A stretch of 42,095 nt of DNA from Oscillospiraceae bacterium (GTDB taxonomy: Bacteria > Bacillota > Clostridia > Oscillospirales > Oscillospiraceae), in contig SVLH01000016.1 in NCBI GenBank assembly GCA_015068025.1, forward strand, positions 1 through 42,095, written 5' to 3'. The notes under the pieces are model-generated. The model made no database searches, was not told the origin of the DNA, and saw nothing but the letters and a program-made list of their open reading frames with translations. The position numbers and the translations under genes are program-made. Position 1 is the first letter of the stretch. Each line of letters begins with the position of its first letter. Positions 8,671 to 16,816 of the stretch are shown piece after piece.

Positions 8671-8678
8671 GGTGCCTT

Positions 8679-9812
8679 ATGGAACTGTTTGATCTGAAAG
8701 AATATCTGGAAGACCTGAAAACCATCTGTGCCATCGACAGCGGCAAGCATTACGCCCCCGGCACCAACGCCATGGCAGCCTTTTTCGAGGAGCGCTTCCG
8801 CTCTCTGGGGCTGAAAACCCAGATCCTGCGGTATCAGGATAACGATTTCGCTCCCTTTTTGCTGGCATCCAACAGTGATGATGAGGACATCGACGTTATC
8901 TTCGTGGCGCACATGGATACGGTGTTTCCCGTGGGCACGGCGGAGGACTGGCCCTTTACCGTGGATGAGGACGGCATCGGCCACGGCCCCGGCTGTGTGG
9001 ACTGCAAGGGCGGCTGTCTGCTGGTGTGGTATCTGCTGCGTGCCATGCAGAAAGACGGCGGCTGGAACTTCCGCTTCCGTGTGGCCTTCAACAGCGATGA
9101 GGAGACCCTCTCCGGTTACTCCCGCAGCTATTTCGAAGAATTGGCCCAGCACGCAAAATACTGCCTCGTGTTTGAGCCGGGCAGAGCGAAGGAAGAGTTT
9201 GTCCACCATCGCAAGGGTGGTCCCAGCTACCGTATCAAGTGCCACGGCGTACCCGCCCACTCGGGCGCAGAGCCGGAAAAGGGCGCCAATGCCATCGTGG
9301 AGCTGGCCCGTTGGGCTGTGGAATTGAGTGCGCTGAACGATTACGCCGCCGGCACCACGGTGAACATTGCCCGTTTTCACGGCGAATCCAAAAACGGTGC
9401 CATCCCCGACCTCGCCGAGATGTCTGTGGGCGCCCGCTTCATGACTGCCGATGCCCGCACCGGATTGGATGCGGTGATCGAGCGGATGCGCACCACGCCT
9501 TTCGATCCCCGTACGAGCATGGAGATCGAGTTGGTCTCTGACCGCCCCGCCATGGAGCCCCACGCCGCCACGCAGGCACTGCTGGAGCAGCTGCATGCCG
9601 CAGGCGAAGAGGTGGGGCAGGAGGTGCTGTGCATCGCCACCGGCGGCGCATCGGACGGCAACTTCATCGCCCCGTTCGGTGTTGCCACGCTGGACGGCTG
9701 CGGCCCCTGCGGCGCAAGCCTGCACACCCGTGAAGAGTTTTTGCTGACCGGCTCCGTTCAGCGGCGCTTTGTGCTGATGCGGCGGCTGCTGGAGCGGCTG
9801 TTTCCCCAATAA
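8679..9812 (+). CDS. M20 family metallopeptidase (carboxypeptidase G2-like)
   Basis: The 377-residue protein carries the M20 di-zinc pattern: VAHMDTVFP, the bridging Asp in GPGCVDCKGG, the catalytic Glu pair in NSDEE, FEPGR and a late His in ASLHTREEF. A lid/dimerisation domain begins at HRKGGPSYRIKCHG. M20 enzymes cut terminal amino acids or N-acyl groups. ATG at 8679 with GAGG six bases upstream is preferred over the in-frame GTG at 8667, which overlaps the preceding gene. In a carbohydrate operon it suggests that the substrate is an amino-acid or acyl conjugate of a sugar, which is inference. There is no signal peptide. Confidence 0.8.
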   Translation: MELFDLKEYLEDLKTICAIDSGKHYAPGTNAMAAFFEERFRSLGLKTQILRYQDNDFAPFLLASNSDDEDIDVIFVAHMDTVFPVGTAEDWPFTVDEDGIGHGPGCVDCKGGCLLVWYLLRAMQKDGGWNFRFRVAFNSDEETLSGYSRSYFEELAQHAKYCLVFEPGRAKEEFVHHRKGGPSYRIKCHGVPAHSGAEPEKGANAIVELARWAVELSALNDYAAGTTVNIARFHGESKNGAIPDLAEMSVGARFMTADARTGLDAVIERMRTTPFDPRTSMEIELVSDRPAMEPHAATQALLEQLHAAGEEVGQEVLCIATGGASDGNFIAPFGVATLDGCGPCGASLHTREEFLLTGSVQRRFVLMRRLLERLFPQ

Positions 9813-9836
9813 TCCGCAGAAAAGGAGGCTGTGCCT

Positions 9837-10631
9837 GTGAAGGCAGAGTGTGAACAGAAACTGCTCTCGCAGCTTTCTGTATCCCGAAAGATCAGTCTGA
9901 AAGAAGCCATGGAGCTTCTGGGCATTTCTGAATCCACGGCAAGACGGTTGTTTGCCCGATTGGAGCAAGCCGGAACTGTGATCCGCACCCATGGCGGCAT
10001 CCAGTCGGTGACTCCGGAAGATCTGCCCTATTCCTTTGAGATGCTGGCCAGAACGAATGTGGAGAAGAAGGTGGCCATCGGCCGCACGGCGGTGGACTTT
10101 GTAGAGGACGGCGACGTGCTGTTCTGCGACTCCGGCACCACCATCCAATGCTTTTGCGCAGCACTGGCGAAGCGGCTGCAGAGCCGTCCGCTGCACATTC
10201 AGGTCTATACCAACTCTCTGGCCAATCTGGAGATGCTTTCGCCCTACATGAGCGTCAATCTGGTGGGCGGAGAGTACCGTGCCAACCGCAAGGATTTCTG
10301 CGGTGAACTGACGGAAAAGGCCCTTCGTTCTCTGCACTTTACCAAGAGCTTTTTCGGCGCGGACGGCTGCGTGCAGGGCACACGGCTCACCGCCACCGAC
10401 CGCAAAACAGCGAAGCTGAATGAGATCGCTCTGCGCAATTCTGAACGCAACTTCATGCTGGTGGACTCCTCCAAATTTAGGGTATCGTCCCAGGTGGCCT
10501 ACACCCTGATCCAGGGGACGCACACCATCGTCACTGACAGTGATATCGCCCCGGAAACCGTGGCACAGCTCAACAGCACCCACGTGCAGCTGATCTGCGT
10601 GGATCCCAAAAGCGTTTCTTCCGACCAATAA
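9837..10631 (+). CDS. DeoR-family transcriptional regulator
   Basis: The 264-residue protein has an amino-terminal winged helix (ISLKEAMELLGISESTARRL) ending in the DeoR signature RTHGGI, followed by the sugar-phosphate sensor domain with VLFCDSGTT and VNLVGGEYR. Such regulators usually repress sugar operons and are released by a phosphorylated intermediate. Two in-frame GTG starts are possible (9831, 9837); the second has the better AGGAGG spacing of eight bases. It sits in the middle of the operon, so it is probably autoregulatory through the palindrome at 3583-3605. Confidence 0.85.
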   Translation: MKAECEQKLLSQLSVSRKISLKEAMELLGISESTARRLFARLEQAGTVIRTHGGIQSVTPEDLPYSFEMLARTNVEKKVAIGRTAVDFVEDGDVLFCDSGTTIQCFCAALAKRLQSRPLHIQVYTNSLANLEMLSPYMSVNLVGGEYRANRKDFCGELTEKALRSLHFTKSFFGADGCVQGTRLTATDRKTAKLNEIALRNSERNFMLVDSSKFRVSSQVAYTLIQGTHTIVTDSDIAPETVAQLNSTHVQLICVDPKSVSSDQ

Positions 10632-10669
10632 AAATTCCCTTCATCAAACCGTGATCGTGAGGTAATAAC

Positions 10670-11377
10670 ATGAAACCTACCATTCGTGTCCCTTATTTTG
10701 AAATCGGCACCAAGAACTATGTGTGGGGCGACAAGCTTCTGGAATATGCCATCGCCGCCGACAAGGCCGCCGAGAAGTACGACATCGACGTGCTGTTCAT
10801 CTGCCCCGCGCTGGAAGTCCGCCGTGTTGCCGAAAACACCAAGAACCTGAAGGTCTTCTGCACCTATATGGATACCCTGCGTCCCGGCCGCGGCTGCGCC
10901 GATATCCTGCCCGAGGGCGTGAAGGACGCCGGTGCCATCGGCGTTATGATCAATCACTGCGAAAAGCCCATGAGCCTGCCCCAGATGAAAGCCACCATCG
11001 ACCGTGCCCGCGAGCTGGACATGCTGGTGTTTGCCTGCGCCGACACGCTGGACGAGGCCCGTGCCATTGCCCAGCTGCACCCCGATATCATCAATCCCGA
11101 GCCCTCCGAGATCATCGGCGGCGGCAAGGGTGCCAGCCCCATGGCCTACGTGATGGACTCCATCCGCGCCATCAAGGAGATCGACCCCAACATCATGGTG
11201 GAGCAGGCTGCGGGCATCACCAACGGCCAGCAGGTCTATGATTTCATCATGGCCGGCTCCGAAGCTGCGGGTGCCGCCTCCGGCATCATGAATGCCGCCG
11301 ACCCCATTGCCATGATCGACGAGATGATCGCCGCCACCCGCCGCGCTGCGGACGATCTGAAGAAACAGGAGGGTTAA
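10670..11377 (+). CDS. Triose-phosphate-isomerase-like protein of the archaeal type
   Basis: The 235-residue TIM barrel matches short archaeal-type triose-phosphate isomerases: Lys15 (GTKNY), His96 within INHCEK, and the catalytic Glu144 in EPSEIIGGG, equivalent to the EP..IGTG loop of the family. A housekeeping TpiA would normally sit in a glycolytic operon and be longer. In a sugar operon such paralogues are known to isomerise tetrulose or other short ketose phosphates (EryH-type proteins). That role is inferred here. It follows the regulator by 38 bases behind a weak GTGAGG site and is followed by yjbQ after three bases. Confidence 0.75.
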   Translation: MKPTIRVPYFEIGTKNYVWGDKLLEYAIAADKAAEKYDIDVLFICPALEVRRVAENTKNLKVFCTYMDTLRPGRGCADILPEGVKDAGAIGVMINHCEKPMSLPQMKATIDRARELDMLVFACADTLDEARAIAQLHPDIINPEPSEIIGGGKGASPMAYVMDSIRAIKEIDPNIMVEQAAGITNGQQVYDFIMAGSEAAGAASGIMNAADPIAMIDEMIAATRRAADDLKKQEG

Positions 11378-11380
11378 ACC

Positions 11381-11875
11381 ATGGTCTTTAAGGAATCTTT
11401 CAAGCTGGAATCCCGCCACCGCGCCGTCAGCTTCCACGACGTCACCGACCGCGTGAAGGAGATCGCCAAGCGCTCCGGCATCAGGGACGGCATCGTGGTG
11501 GTCTATTCCCACCACACCACCTGCTCCGTCATTACCCAGGAGTGCGCCTTCGATCTGTCCATGACCGGTCTGGAGACCCTGCAGCAGGATCTGGTGAACT
11601 GCTTCGAGCAGTGGATCCCCACCCAGCGTACCGAGGGTATGTATCTGCATCCCAAGCAGAAGGCGCTGGACTTTGCCGAGGAACACGGCGAGGATAACTT
11701 CGGCTGCCACAACACCGACGCTCATCTGCGCTCCTCCATCATCGGCCGCAACGTTACCATCGTCACTGTGGACGGTGAGATGGATCTGGGCGAGTTCGGC
11801 CGCATCCACTTCATCGACTGGGATCAGACCCGCGGCCGCACCCGCACCGTGCAGGTCATGATTTTGGGCGAGTAA
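11381..11875 (+). CDS. yjbQ: YjbQ/UPF0047 family protein, copy 1
   Basis: The 164-residue protein spans the whole YjbQ fold. It has the motif SHHTTCSVITQE, the block NTDAHLRSSIIGRN and the ending GEFGRIHFIDWDQTRGR. E. coli YjbQ is linked to a weak thiamine-phosphate synthase activity, but the physiological reaction of the family is unsettled. Here it lies three bases after the TIM-like gene and directly before a SIS isomerase, and a second, longer YjbQ gene follows, so a role in sugar-phosphate chemistry is more likely than thiamine synthesis. No thi genes are present. Confidence 0.8.
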   Translation: MVFKESFKLESRHRAVSFHDVTDRVKEIAKRSGIRDGIVVVYSHHTTCSVITQECAFDLSMTGLETLQQDLVNCFEQWIPTQRTEGMYLHPKQKALDFAEEHGEDNFGCHNTDAHLRSSIIGRNVTIVTVDGEMDLGEFGRIHFIDWDQTRGRTRTVQVMILGE

Positions 11876-11887
11876 GCGAGGCGCGCC

Positions 11888-12487
11888 ATGAAAGAGGCTA
11901 TGCAGGCAGCCAGAGCTGCCTATGACATTGAAGCGGCGTGCATTCAGGAGATGAAGGAATTCTTCGACGAAGCCGCTTTCTCCGAAGCCGTCCGACTGCT
12001 GGCGGATGCGCCCCGCATCGGCTCCTGTGGCTGCGGACATTCGGGCATCGCCTGTCAGCACTTTGCGCACCTGATGTGCTGCATCGAGCAGCCCACCCGC
12101 TTTATCTCTCCCGCCGAGGCAGTCCACGGCGCCACCGGATACCTGCAAGCGGGCGACGTGATGGTGTTTGCCTCCCGTGGGGGCAAAACGGGCGAGCTGC
12201 TGCCCATTCTGGATATTTGCAGATCCAAAGGTGTGAAAGTCATCACCGTGACCGAAAACATGGACTCGCCTCTGGCACAGGGTGCCGATGTGGTGCTCAA
12301 GCAGCACGTGAATCGGGAAACCGACAAGTGGAATGCCCAGGGCACCACCAGCACCACCGCGCTGTGCATGATTTTCCACGCTCTGCAGGCGGCGCTCATC
12401 GAATACACCGGCTATCGGGCCGAGCAGTTTGCACTGATCCATCCCGGCGGTGCGGTGGGCGAGCGTCTGAACCATAAGCCGCTGTGA
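11888..12487 (+). CDS. SIS-domain sugar-phosphate isomerase (KpsF/GutQ-like, no CBS)
   Basis: The 199-residue protein is one SIS domain: GSCGCGHSGIACQHFAH phosphate-binding segment, FASRGGKTGELLPIL, and the late HPGGAVGERL motif typical of arabinose-5-phosphate isomerases. The CBS pair usually present in KdsD/KpsF is missing. It should isomerise or otherwise bind a phosphosugar. It lies between two yjbQ genes, 12 bases after the first. Together with the kinase and TIM-like gene it gives the operon three isomerase-type activities. Confidence 0.75.
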   Translation: MKEAMQAARAAYDIEAACIQEMKEFFDEAAFSEAVRLLADAPRIGSCGCGHSGIACQHFAHLMCCIEQPTRFISPAEAVHGATGYLQAGDVMVFASRGGKTGELLPILDICRSKGVKVITVTENMDSPLAQGADVVLKQHVNRETDKWNAQGTTSTTALCMIFHALQAALIEYTGYRAEQFALIHPGGAVGERLNHKPL

Positions 12488-12522
12488 CCGAATGACACAC
12501 TACAAATAAAGGAGTAATCATC

Positions 12523-13143
12523 ATGGAATTCAAGGTTTATCAGAAGGAAATCGAGCTGCAGTCCCGCGGCTGGGTCCCCACCTTCCACGACATCTCTGCT
12601 GATGTGATGAAGATCGTGGAGGAGTCCGGCGTGAAGAACGGCACCTGCTGCATTGCCTCCCATCACACCACCTGCTCCGTCATGGTGCAGGAATGTTCTC
12701 ACGATTTCGACACCTTTGATCTGGAGTATCTGCAGCACGACCTGCTGGACATCATGCGCAAGCTGATCCCCGACTACACCAACGAGGGCGATTACCGCCA
12801 TCCCGGCCCTGTCCACGCCCAGTTTGGCCGCTATGTCAACGAGCCGGGCAACTACACCAGCATGAATACCGACGGTCACCTGCGCAGCGTGTTCTTCGGC
12901 CGCAGCGAGACCATGACCATCAAGGACGGCAAGCTGGACGGCGGCGAGTTTGCCCACATCTACTTCATCGACTGGGACCACGTCCGTGCCCGCCGCCGTC
13001 AGGCGAATATCACCGTCATGGGCACCACCGAAGACGTGAACGACCGCAAGTATAACAACGGCGAGGTCGTCAATACCCTGCGGAAGTTCTCTCCCGAGGA
13101 GAAGGCCTACATGGAGCAGTACGACGAGTGGAAGAAGCGCTGA
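12523..13143 (+). CDS. yjbQ: YjbQ/UPF0047 family protein, copy 2 (extended)
   Basis: The 206-residue paralogue keeps SHHTTCSVMVQE, MNTDGHLRSVFFGRS and GEFAHIYFIDWDHVRARRR. It carries an insertion after the central helix (RHPGPVHAQFGRYVNEPGN) and a charged extension of about 30 residues at the end. Copy 1 and copy 2 differ enough to suggest different substrates or a heteromer. ATG at 12523 follows AAAGGAG. It is the last gene before a strong terminator. Confidence 0.8.
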   Translation: MEFKVYQKEIELQSRGWVPTFHDISADVMKIVEESGVKNGTCCIASHHTTCSVMVQECSHDFDTFDLEYLQHDLLDIMRKLIPDYTNEGDYRHPGPVHAQFGRYVNEPGNYTSMNTDGHLRSVFFGRSETMTIKDGKLDGGEFAHIYFIDWDHVRARRRQANITVMGTTEDVNDRKYNNGEVVNTLRKFSPEEKAYMEQYDEWKKR

Positions 13144-13213
13144 TCGTTCTTCTGCACACGGCATCCGTACAACTCCCATCCCGCACAAAGCATCCCCATC
13201 CCGTGCGGCACCC

Positions 13214-13247
13214 CACCCCCATTCCCACAGGGATGGGGGTGTTTTTT
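13214..13247 (+). terminator. Terminator of the catabolic operon
   Basis: CACCCCCAT pairs with ATGGGGGTG, with CCC/GGG continuing the stem inside, followed by six T residues. Confidence 0.8.
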
Positions 13248-13267
13248 GCGCGGTGCAAAAGGGGGAG

Positions 13268-13303
13268 TTGACTTTTGTGTTATAAATGCTATATAATATA
13301 ACA
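13268..13303 (+). promoter_or_regulatory. Promoter and operator of the second deoR gene
   Basis: TTGACT (13268-13273), 18 bases, TATAAT (13292-13297). The inverted repeat TGTTATA (13278-13284) and TATAACA (13297-13303) brackets and overlaps the -10 element, and TGTAACA follows at about 13308. The same half-site recurs in the promoter at 14134, which points to one regulator acting on both. Confidence 0.65.
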
Positions 13304-13325
13304 AAATGTAACACGAGGAGTTGCC

Positions 13326-14075
13326 ATGAATACCATTCGACAAAACCGCATCCAGTCCTATATTGAGGAGAAGCAGGTCGCCAGCATCAAAGAACTGCGG
13401 GAACTCTGTCCCGAAGTGTCGCTGATGACCATTCACCGTGATCTGGACGCGCTGGAACGGGCGGGGCTGGTCATCAAGGTGCGCGGCGGCGTGAAGGCGG
13501 TGCGCCATGCCGGAGATCCCGTGTTCGATGTGCGGATGCAGGAAAACGGCAGCGGAAAGGCCATCATTGCCGGCAAGGCCCTGGAGCTGATCCGGCCCCA
13601 CAGCACGGTGTTTCTGGACGCCAGCACCACGGGGCTGATTCTGGCACAGCAGCTGCCGGACATTAACCTCAATATCTTCACTACCGCGCCCAATATCGCG
13701 CTGGAACTCTGTCGCCTGACAAACCCCTCCGTTTCCCTCTGTGGCGGCATGCTGAACCGGAAAAATCTGGCCCTTTCCGGACAAAATACGCTGGAAATGC
13801 TGGATAAGATCAACATTGATATTGCCTTTGTCGGCGTGTCCGGCTGTTCCGTGGATGCGGGTTTTACCTGCGGCACGGAAGCGGATATGCTGGTCAAGCG
13901 GCTGGTCATCCGGAAAGCGCGCACCAGTGTGATTCTCTGCGACCATGCAAAGCTCAGCCGCCTGATGCCCTATACCTTTGCATCCCTTGGGGATGTGGAC
14001 TATGTGATTTCCGATAAGCCGCTGCCGGAGAGCTTCTGCGCCGCAGCCGCTGCGGCGGGAACCACGATCCTGTAA
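13326..14075 (+). CDS. DeoR-family regulator of the dehydrogenase operon
   Basis: The 249-residue protein has a DeoR helix-turn-helix (ASIKELRELCPEVSLMTIHRDL) with the signature VRGGVKA and a sensor domain with FLDASTTG, LCGGMLNRKN and ILCDHAKLS. ATG at 13326 follows GAGGAG. It stands alone between two terminators, has its own promoter, and is followed by the E2-E3-E1 operon, whose promoter carries the same TGTTATAA elements. Autorepression and repression of that operon by a phosphorylated sugar signal are inferred. Confidence 0.85.
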   Translation: MNTIRQNRIQSYIEEKQVASIKELRELCPEVSLMTIHRDLDALERAGLVIKVRGGVKAVRHAGDPVFDVRMQENGSGKAIIAGKALELIRPHSTVFLDASTTGLILAQQLPDINLNIFTTAPNIALELCRLTNPSVSLCGGMLNRKNLALSGQNTLEMLDKINIDIAFVGVSGCSVDAGFTCGTEADMLVKRLVIRKARTSVILCDHAKLSRLMPYTFASLGDVDYVISDKPLPESFCAAAAAAGTTIL

Positions 14076-14086
14076 ACAGCACTGTC

Positions 14087-14127
14087 AATGCCCGGCTTTT
14101 CTGATTTTTTATGAAAAGCCGGGCATT
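14087..14127 (+). terminator. Terminator after the second deoR gene
   Basis: A perfect 15-bp stem (AATGCCCGGCTTTTC and its complement) with an 11-base loop is followed by a weak T tract, CTTGTATT. Confidence 0.6.
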
Positions 14128-14133
14128 CTTGTA

Positions 14134-14176
14134 TTGACATCTTGTTATAAAATGTTATAATTAACACAACTTAACA
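14134..14176 (+). promoter_or_regulatory. Promoter with repeated DeoR operator elements
   Basis: TTGACA (14134-14139) and TATAAT (14156-14161) are 16 bases apart. TGTTATAA occurs at 14143-14150 and 14153-14160; TTAACA follows at 14161-14166 and 14171-14176, giving the palindrome TGTTA-TAAT-TAACA across the -10 element. Repressor binding here would block the dehydrogenase operon. Confidence 0.7.
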
Positions 14177-14190
14177 TTTGGAGGGTTAGT

Positions 14191-15417
14191 ATGGCAAATG
14201 CAGTCCTGATGCCGAAGGCCGGTATCACCGTGGAATCCTGTATCATCGGTAAGTGGCTCAAGCAGGTTGGAGACCCTGTCAAGATGGGTGACATTCTGTT
14301 TGAGTATGAAACGGATAAAGCAGTTTTTGAATGTGAATCGACCGCAGAGGGCGAGCTGCTGGAAATCTTCTTCCAGGATGGCGACGAAGTTCCCTGTCTG
14401 GTGAATGTCTGTGCCGTGGGCGCAAAAGGGGAGGACTGCTCCACGCTTCGTCCCGAGGGAAGCGCCCCTGCCGCCGCACCTGAAGCAGTACCTGCTGCAG
14501 CGCCTGCTGCTCCTGTCGCTGCCGCTGCTGCCACACCTGCTTCTGCTTCGGCGGATGCCGCCATCTCTCCCCGTGCCAGAAAGCTGGCCGAGAGCGCCGG
14601 CGTGGATACTGCCTGCGCCGCCGGCACCGGCCCCAACGGCCGTGTCATCGAGCGGGATGTCCGCCGGTTGATGGAGCAGGGCGTACCTGCCGCTGCGCCT
14701 GCCGCCGCTGTTTCTCCTGCTGCCGAATATGAGGATGTGACCTTCTCCGGCATCCGCAAGGTGATCTCCAAGTCCATGATGGCCTCCCTGCAGGGCAGCG
14801 CCCAACTGACCCACCACTTCTCCTTCGACGCAAGCATCATCCGGGATTACCGGGCGCAGATGAAGGCCGCCGGCGGCGACTATGCCGGCGTGACGCTGGG
14901 CGATATGGTGCTGTTCGCCGTGTCCCGCACGCTGCTGAACCACCCCGACATGAACGCCCATATGCTGGACGCCAACACCATCCGCCGCTTCAACGTGGTG
15001 CATCTGGGTGTTGCCGTGGATACCCCCCGCGGTTTGCTGGTGCCCGTGATCCGCAACGCCGACACCAAATCGCTGGTGCAGATCTCCAAAGAGGTCAAGG
15101 AACTGGCCGCACAGGCCGCCTCCGGCTCCATCAGCCCTGACAAGATGAGCGGCGCCACCTTCACCGTGTCCAATCTGGGCTCTTTCGATGTGGAGATGTT
15201 CACGCCCATCCTGAATCCGCCCCAGACCGGCATCATCGGCGTTTGCAAGATGACCGACCGTGTCCGCCGTACCAAGGACGGCGGCATCGACGTCTATCCC
15301 GCCATGGGCCTGTCCCTGACCTATGACCACCGTGCGGTGGACGGCGCACCCGCCTCCCGCTTTATGCAGGAGGTCTGCCGCAAGCTGGAGCAGTTTACTG
15401 CCCTGCTGGCTGATTGA
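14191..15417 (+). CDS. 2-oxoacid dehydrogenase E2 (dihydrolipoyl acyltransferase)
   Basis: The 408-residue protein has one lipoyl domain with the lipoylated Lys43 in ETDKA, an Ala/Pro-rich flexible linker (about 92-125), a peripheral-subunit-binding domain (SPRARKLAESAGVD... GRVIERDV, about 128-165), a second Ala/Pro linker and the acyltransferase domain ending in the catalytic DHRAVDG. E2 passes the acyl group from lipoyl to CoA and forms the core of the complex. ATG at 14191 follows GGAGG. It is the first gene of an E2-E3-E1 operon. The acyl substrate cannot be told from the sequence. Confidence 0.85.
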   Translation: MANAVLMPKAGITVESCIIGKWLKQVGDPVKMGDILFEYETDKAVFECESTAEGELLEIFFQDGDEVPCLVNVCAVGAKGEDCSTLRPEGSAPAAAPEAVPAAAPAAPVAAAAATPASASADAAISPRARKLAESAGVDTACAAGTGPNGRVIERDVRRLMEQGVPAAAPAAAVSPAAEYEDVTFSGIRKVISKSMMASLQGSAQLTHHFSFDASIIRDYRAQMKAAGGDYAGVTLGDMVLFAVSRTLLNHPDMNAHMLDANTIRRFNVVHLGVAVDTPRGLLVPVIRNADTKSLVQISKEVKELAAQAASGSISPDKMSGATFTVSNLGSFDVEMFTPILNPPQTGIIGVCKMTDRVRRTKDGGIDVYPAMGLSLTYDHRAVDGAPASRFMQEVCRKLEQFTALLAD

Positions 15418-15434
15418 GAAAGGAAGTATGTTCT

Positions 15435-16802
15435 ATGGAACAGTTTGATGTGATCGTCATCGGCGGCGGTCCCGGCGGCTATCTCTGCGCCGAGCGTGCT
15501 GCACAGGGCGGTCTGAAGGCTGCCGTCATCGAGGCAAAGCATATGGGCGGCACCTGCCTGAACGAAGGCTGCATCCCCACCAAGACCCTGCTGAACTCTG
15601 CCAAGATGTACCGCCACGCCACCGAAAGCGCCGTTTACGGCGTGACTTGCGAGGGCGCGAAGTTTGACCACGCCGCCGTCATCGAGCGCAAGGGCCGTGT
15701 GGCCAAGACGCTGGTCTCCGGCGTGGAAGGCGCCATGCGCGCCAATAAGGTCAAGGTCATCCGTGCCGCCGCCGAAATTCAGGGTCGTGGAAAAGATGGC
15801 TTTGAGGTCGCCGCCGGCGGCGAAGTCTACGCCGCCAAGCGGCTGGTCATCGCCACTGGCTCCGAGGCTGTGATTCCGCCCATCCCCGGCACGCAGGAGG
15901 GGTTGGAGAGCGGCTTCGTGGTCACCAATCGAGAGATGCTTGCCCAGACCGCTCTGCCGAAAGAGTTGGTGGTCATCGGTGCAGGTGTCATCGGTCTGGA
16001 AATGGCTGTTTACTTCGCCTCTGTGGGCGTGCATGTCACCGTGATTGAAATGATGGGCAAGATTGCAGGGCCCATTGACGCCGAGATCTCCAAGCTGCTG
16101 CAGGACGATTACAGCAAGCGCGGCATGGACTTCAAGCTCAACAGCAAGGTTTTGCGCATCACGAAAGACAGCGTGGTCTACGAGCAGGACGGCAAGGAGC
16201 AGGAAGTCAAATGTGACTGCGTGCTCATGAGTGCCGGCCGCAAGCCCGTCATCGCAGGCGTGGGTATTGAGAAGCTGGGCATCGAAACGGAGCGCGGCGC
16301 CATCGTCACCGACCGCCACCTGTGCACCAACGTGCCCGGCGTGTATGCCGTGGGCGACTGCAACGGCAAGATGATGCTGGCTCACACCGCCTACCGTGAG
16401 GCCGAGGTGGCTGTGAACCACATACTGGGCATTGCCGACGAGATGAAGTACAACGCCATCACATCCGTCCTGTATACCGATCCCGAGGTCGCCACCATCG
16501 GCGAGACCAAGGAAAGCGCACAGGAAAAGGGGATGACGGTGAAGGAAGTGAAGCTGCCTTTGATCTACTCCGGCCGCTATGTTGCCGAAGTGGAAAACGG
16601 AAACGGCTTTATCAAGCTGGTGGTGGATACCGACCGCAAGCGTCTGGTGGGCTGCCACATGGTGGGCAGCTATGCCTCCGAGATCATGATGACCGTGGCC
16701 ATGATGATCGATACCGAGTTGCCCCCCGAGCGGCTGAAAAAGCTGGTGTTCCCCCACCCCAGCGTCTGCGAAGCCATCCGCGAAGCGCTGTTCCATATTT
16801 GA
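15435..16802 (+). CDS. lpdA: Dihydrolipoyl dehydrogenase (E3)
   Basis: The 455-residue flavoprotein shows the FAD site VIGGGPGGYLCAERAA, the redox disulphide Cys41/Cys46 in GGTCLNEGCIPTK, the NAD site VIGAGVIGLEMA, the second FAD motif YAVGDCNG, and the catalytic pair His441-Glu446 near the end. It reoxidises the lipoyl arm of E2 with NAD+. ATG at 15435 is chosen; an in-frame TTG at 15414 overlaps the E2 gene. No lipoyl domain is fused to its amino terminus, unlike some clostridial E3 proteins. Confidence 0.9.
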   Translation: MEQFDVIVIGGGPGGYLCAERAAQGGLKAAVIEAKHMGGTCLNEGCIPTKTLLNSAKMYRHATESAVYGVTCEGAKFDHAAVIERKGRVAKTLVSGVEGAMRANKVKVIRAAAEIQGRGKDGFEVAAGGEVYAAKRLVIATGSEAVIPPIPGTQEGLESGFVVTNREMLAQTALPKELVVIGAGVIGLEMAVYFASVGVHVTVIEMMGKIAGPIDAEISKLLQDDYSKRGMDFKLNSKVLRITKDSVVYEQDGKEQEVKCDCVLMSAGRKPVIAGVGIEKLGIETERGAIVTDRHLCTNVPGVYAVGDCNGKMMLAHTAYREAEVAVNHILGIADEMKYNAITSVLYTDPEVATIGETKESAQEKGMTVKEVKLPLIYSGRYVAEVENGNGFIKLVVDTDRKRLVGCHMVGSYASEIMMTVAMMIDTELPPERLKKLVFPHPSVCEAIREALFHI

Positions 16803-16816
16803 GGAGGTAACGGAGT

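Noticed and set aside
10670-11377. Housekeeping glycolytic tpiA
   Set aside because: The protein is the short archaeal type and lies inside a DeoR-linked sugar operon with no other glycolytic gene.
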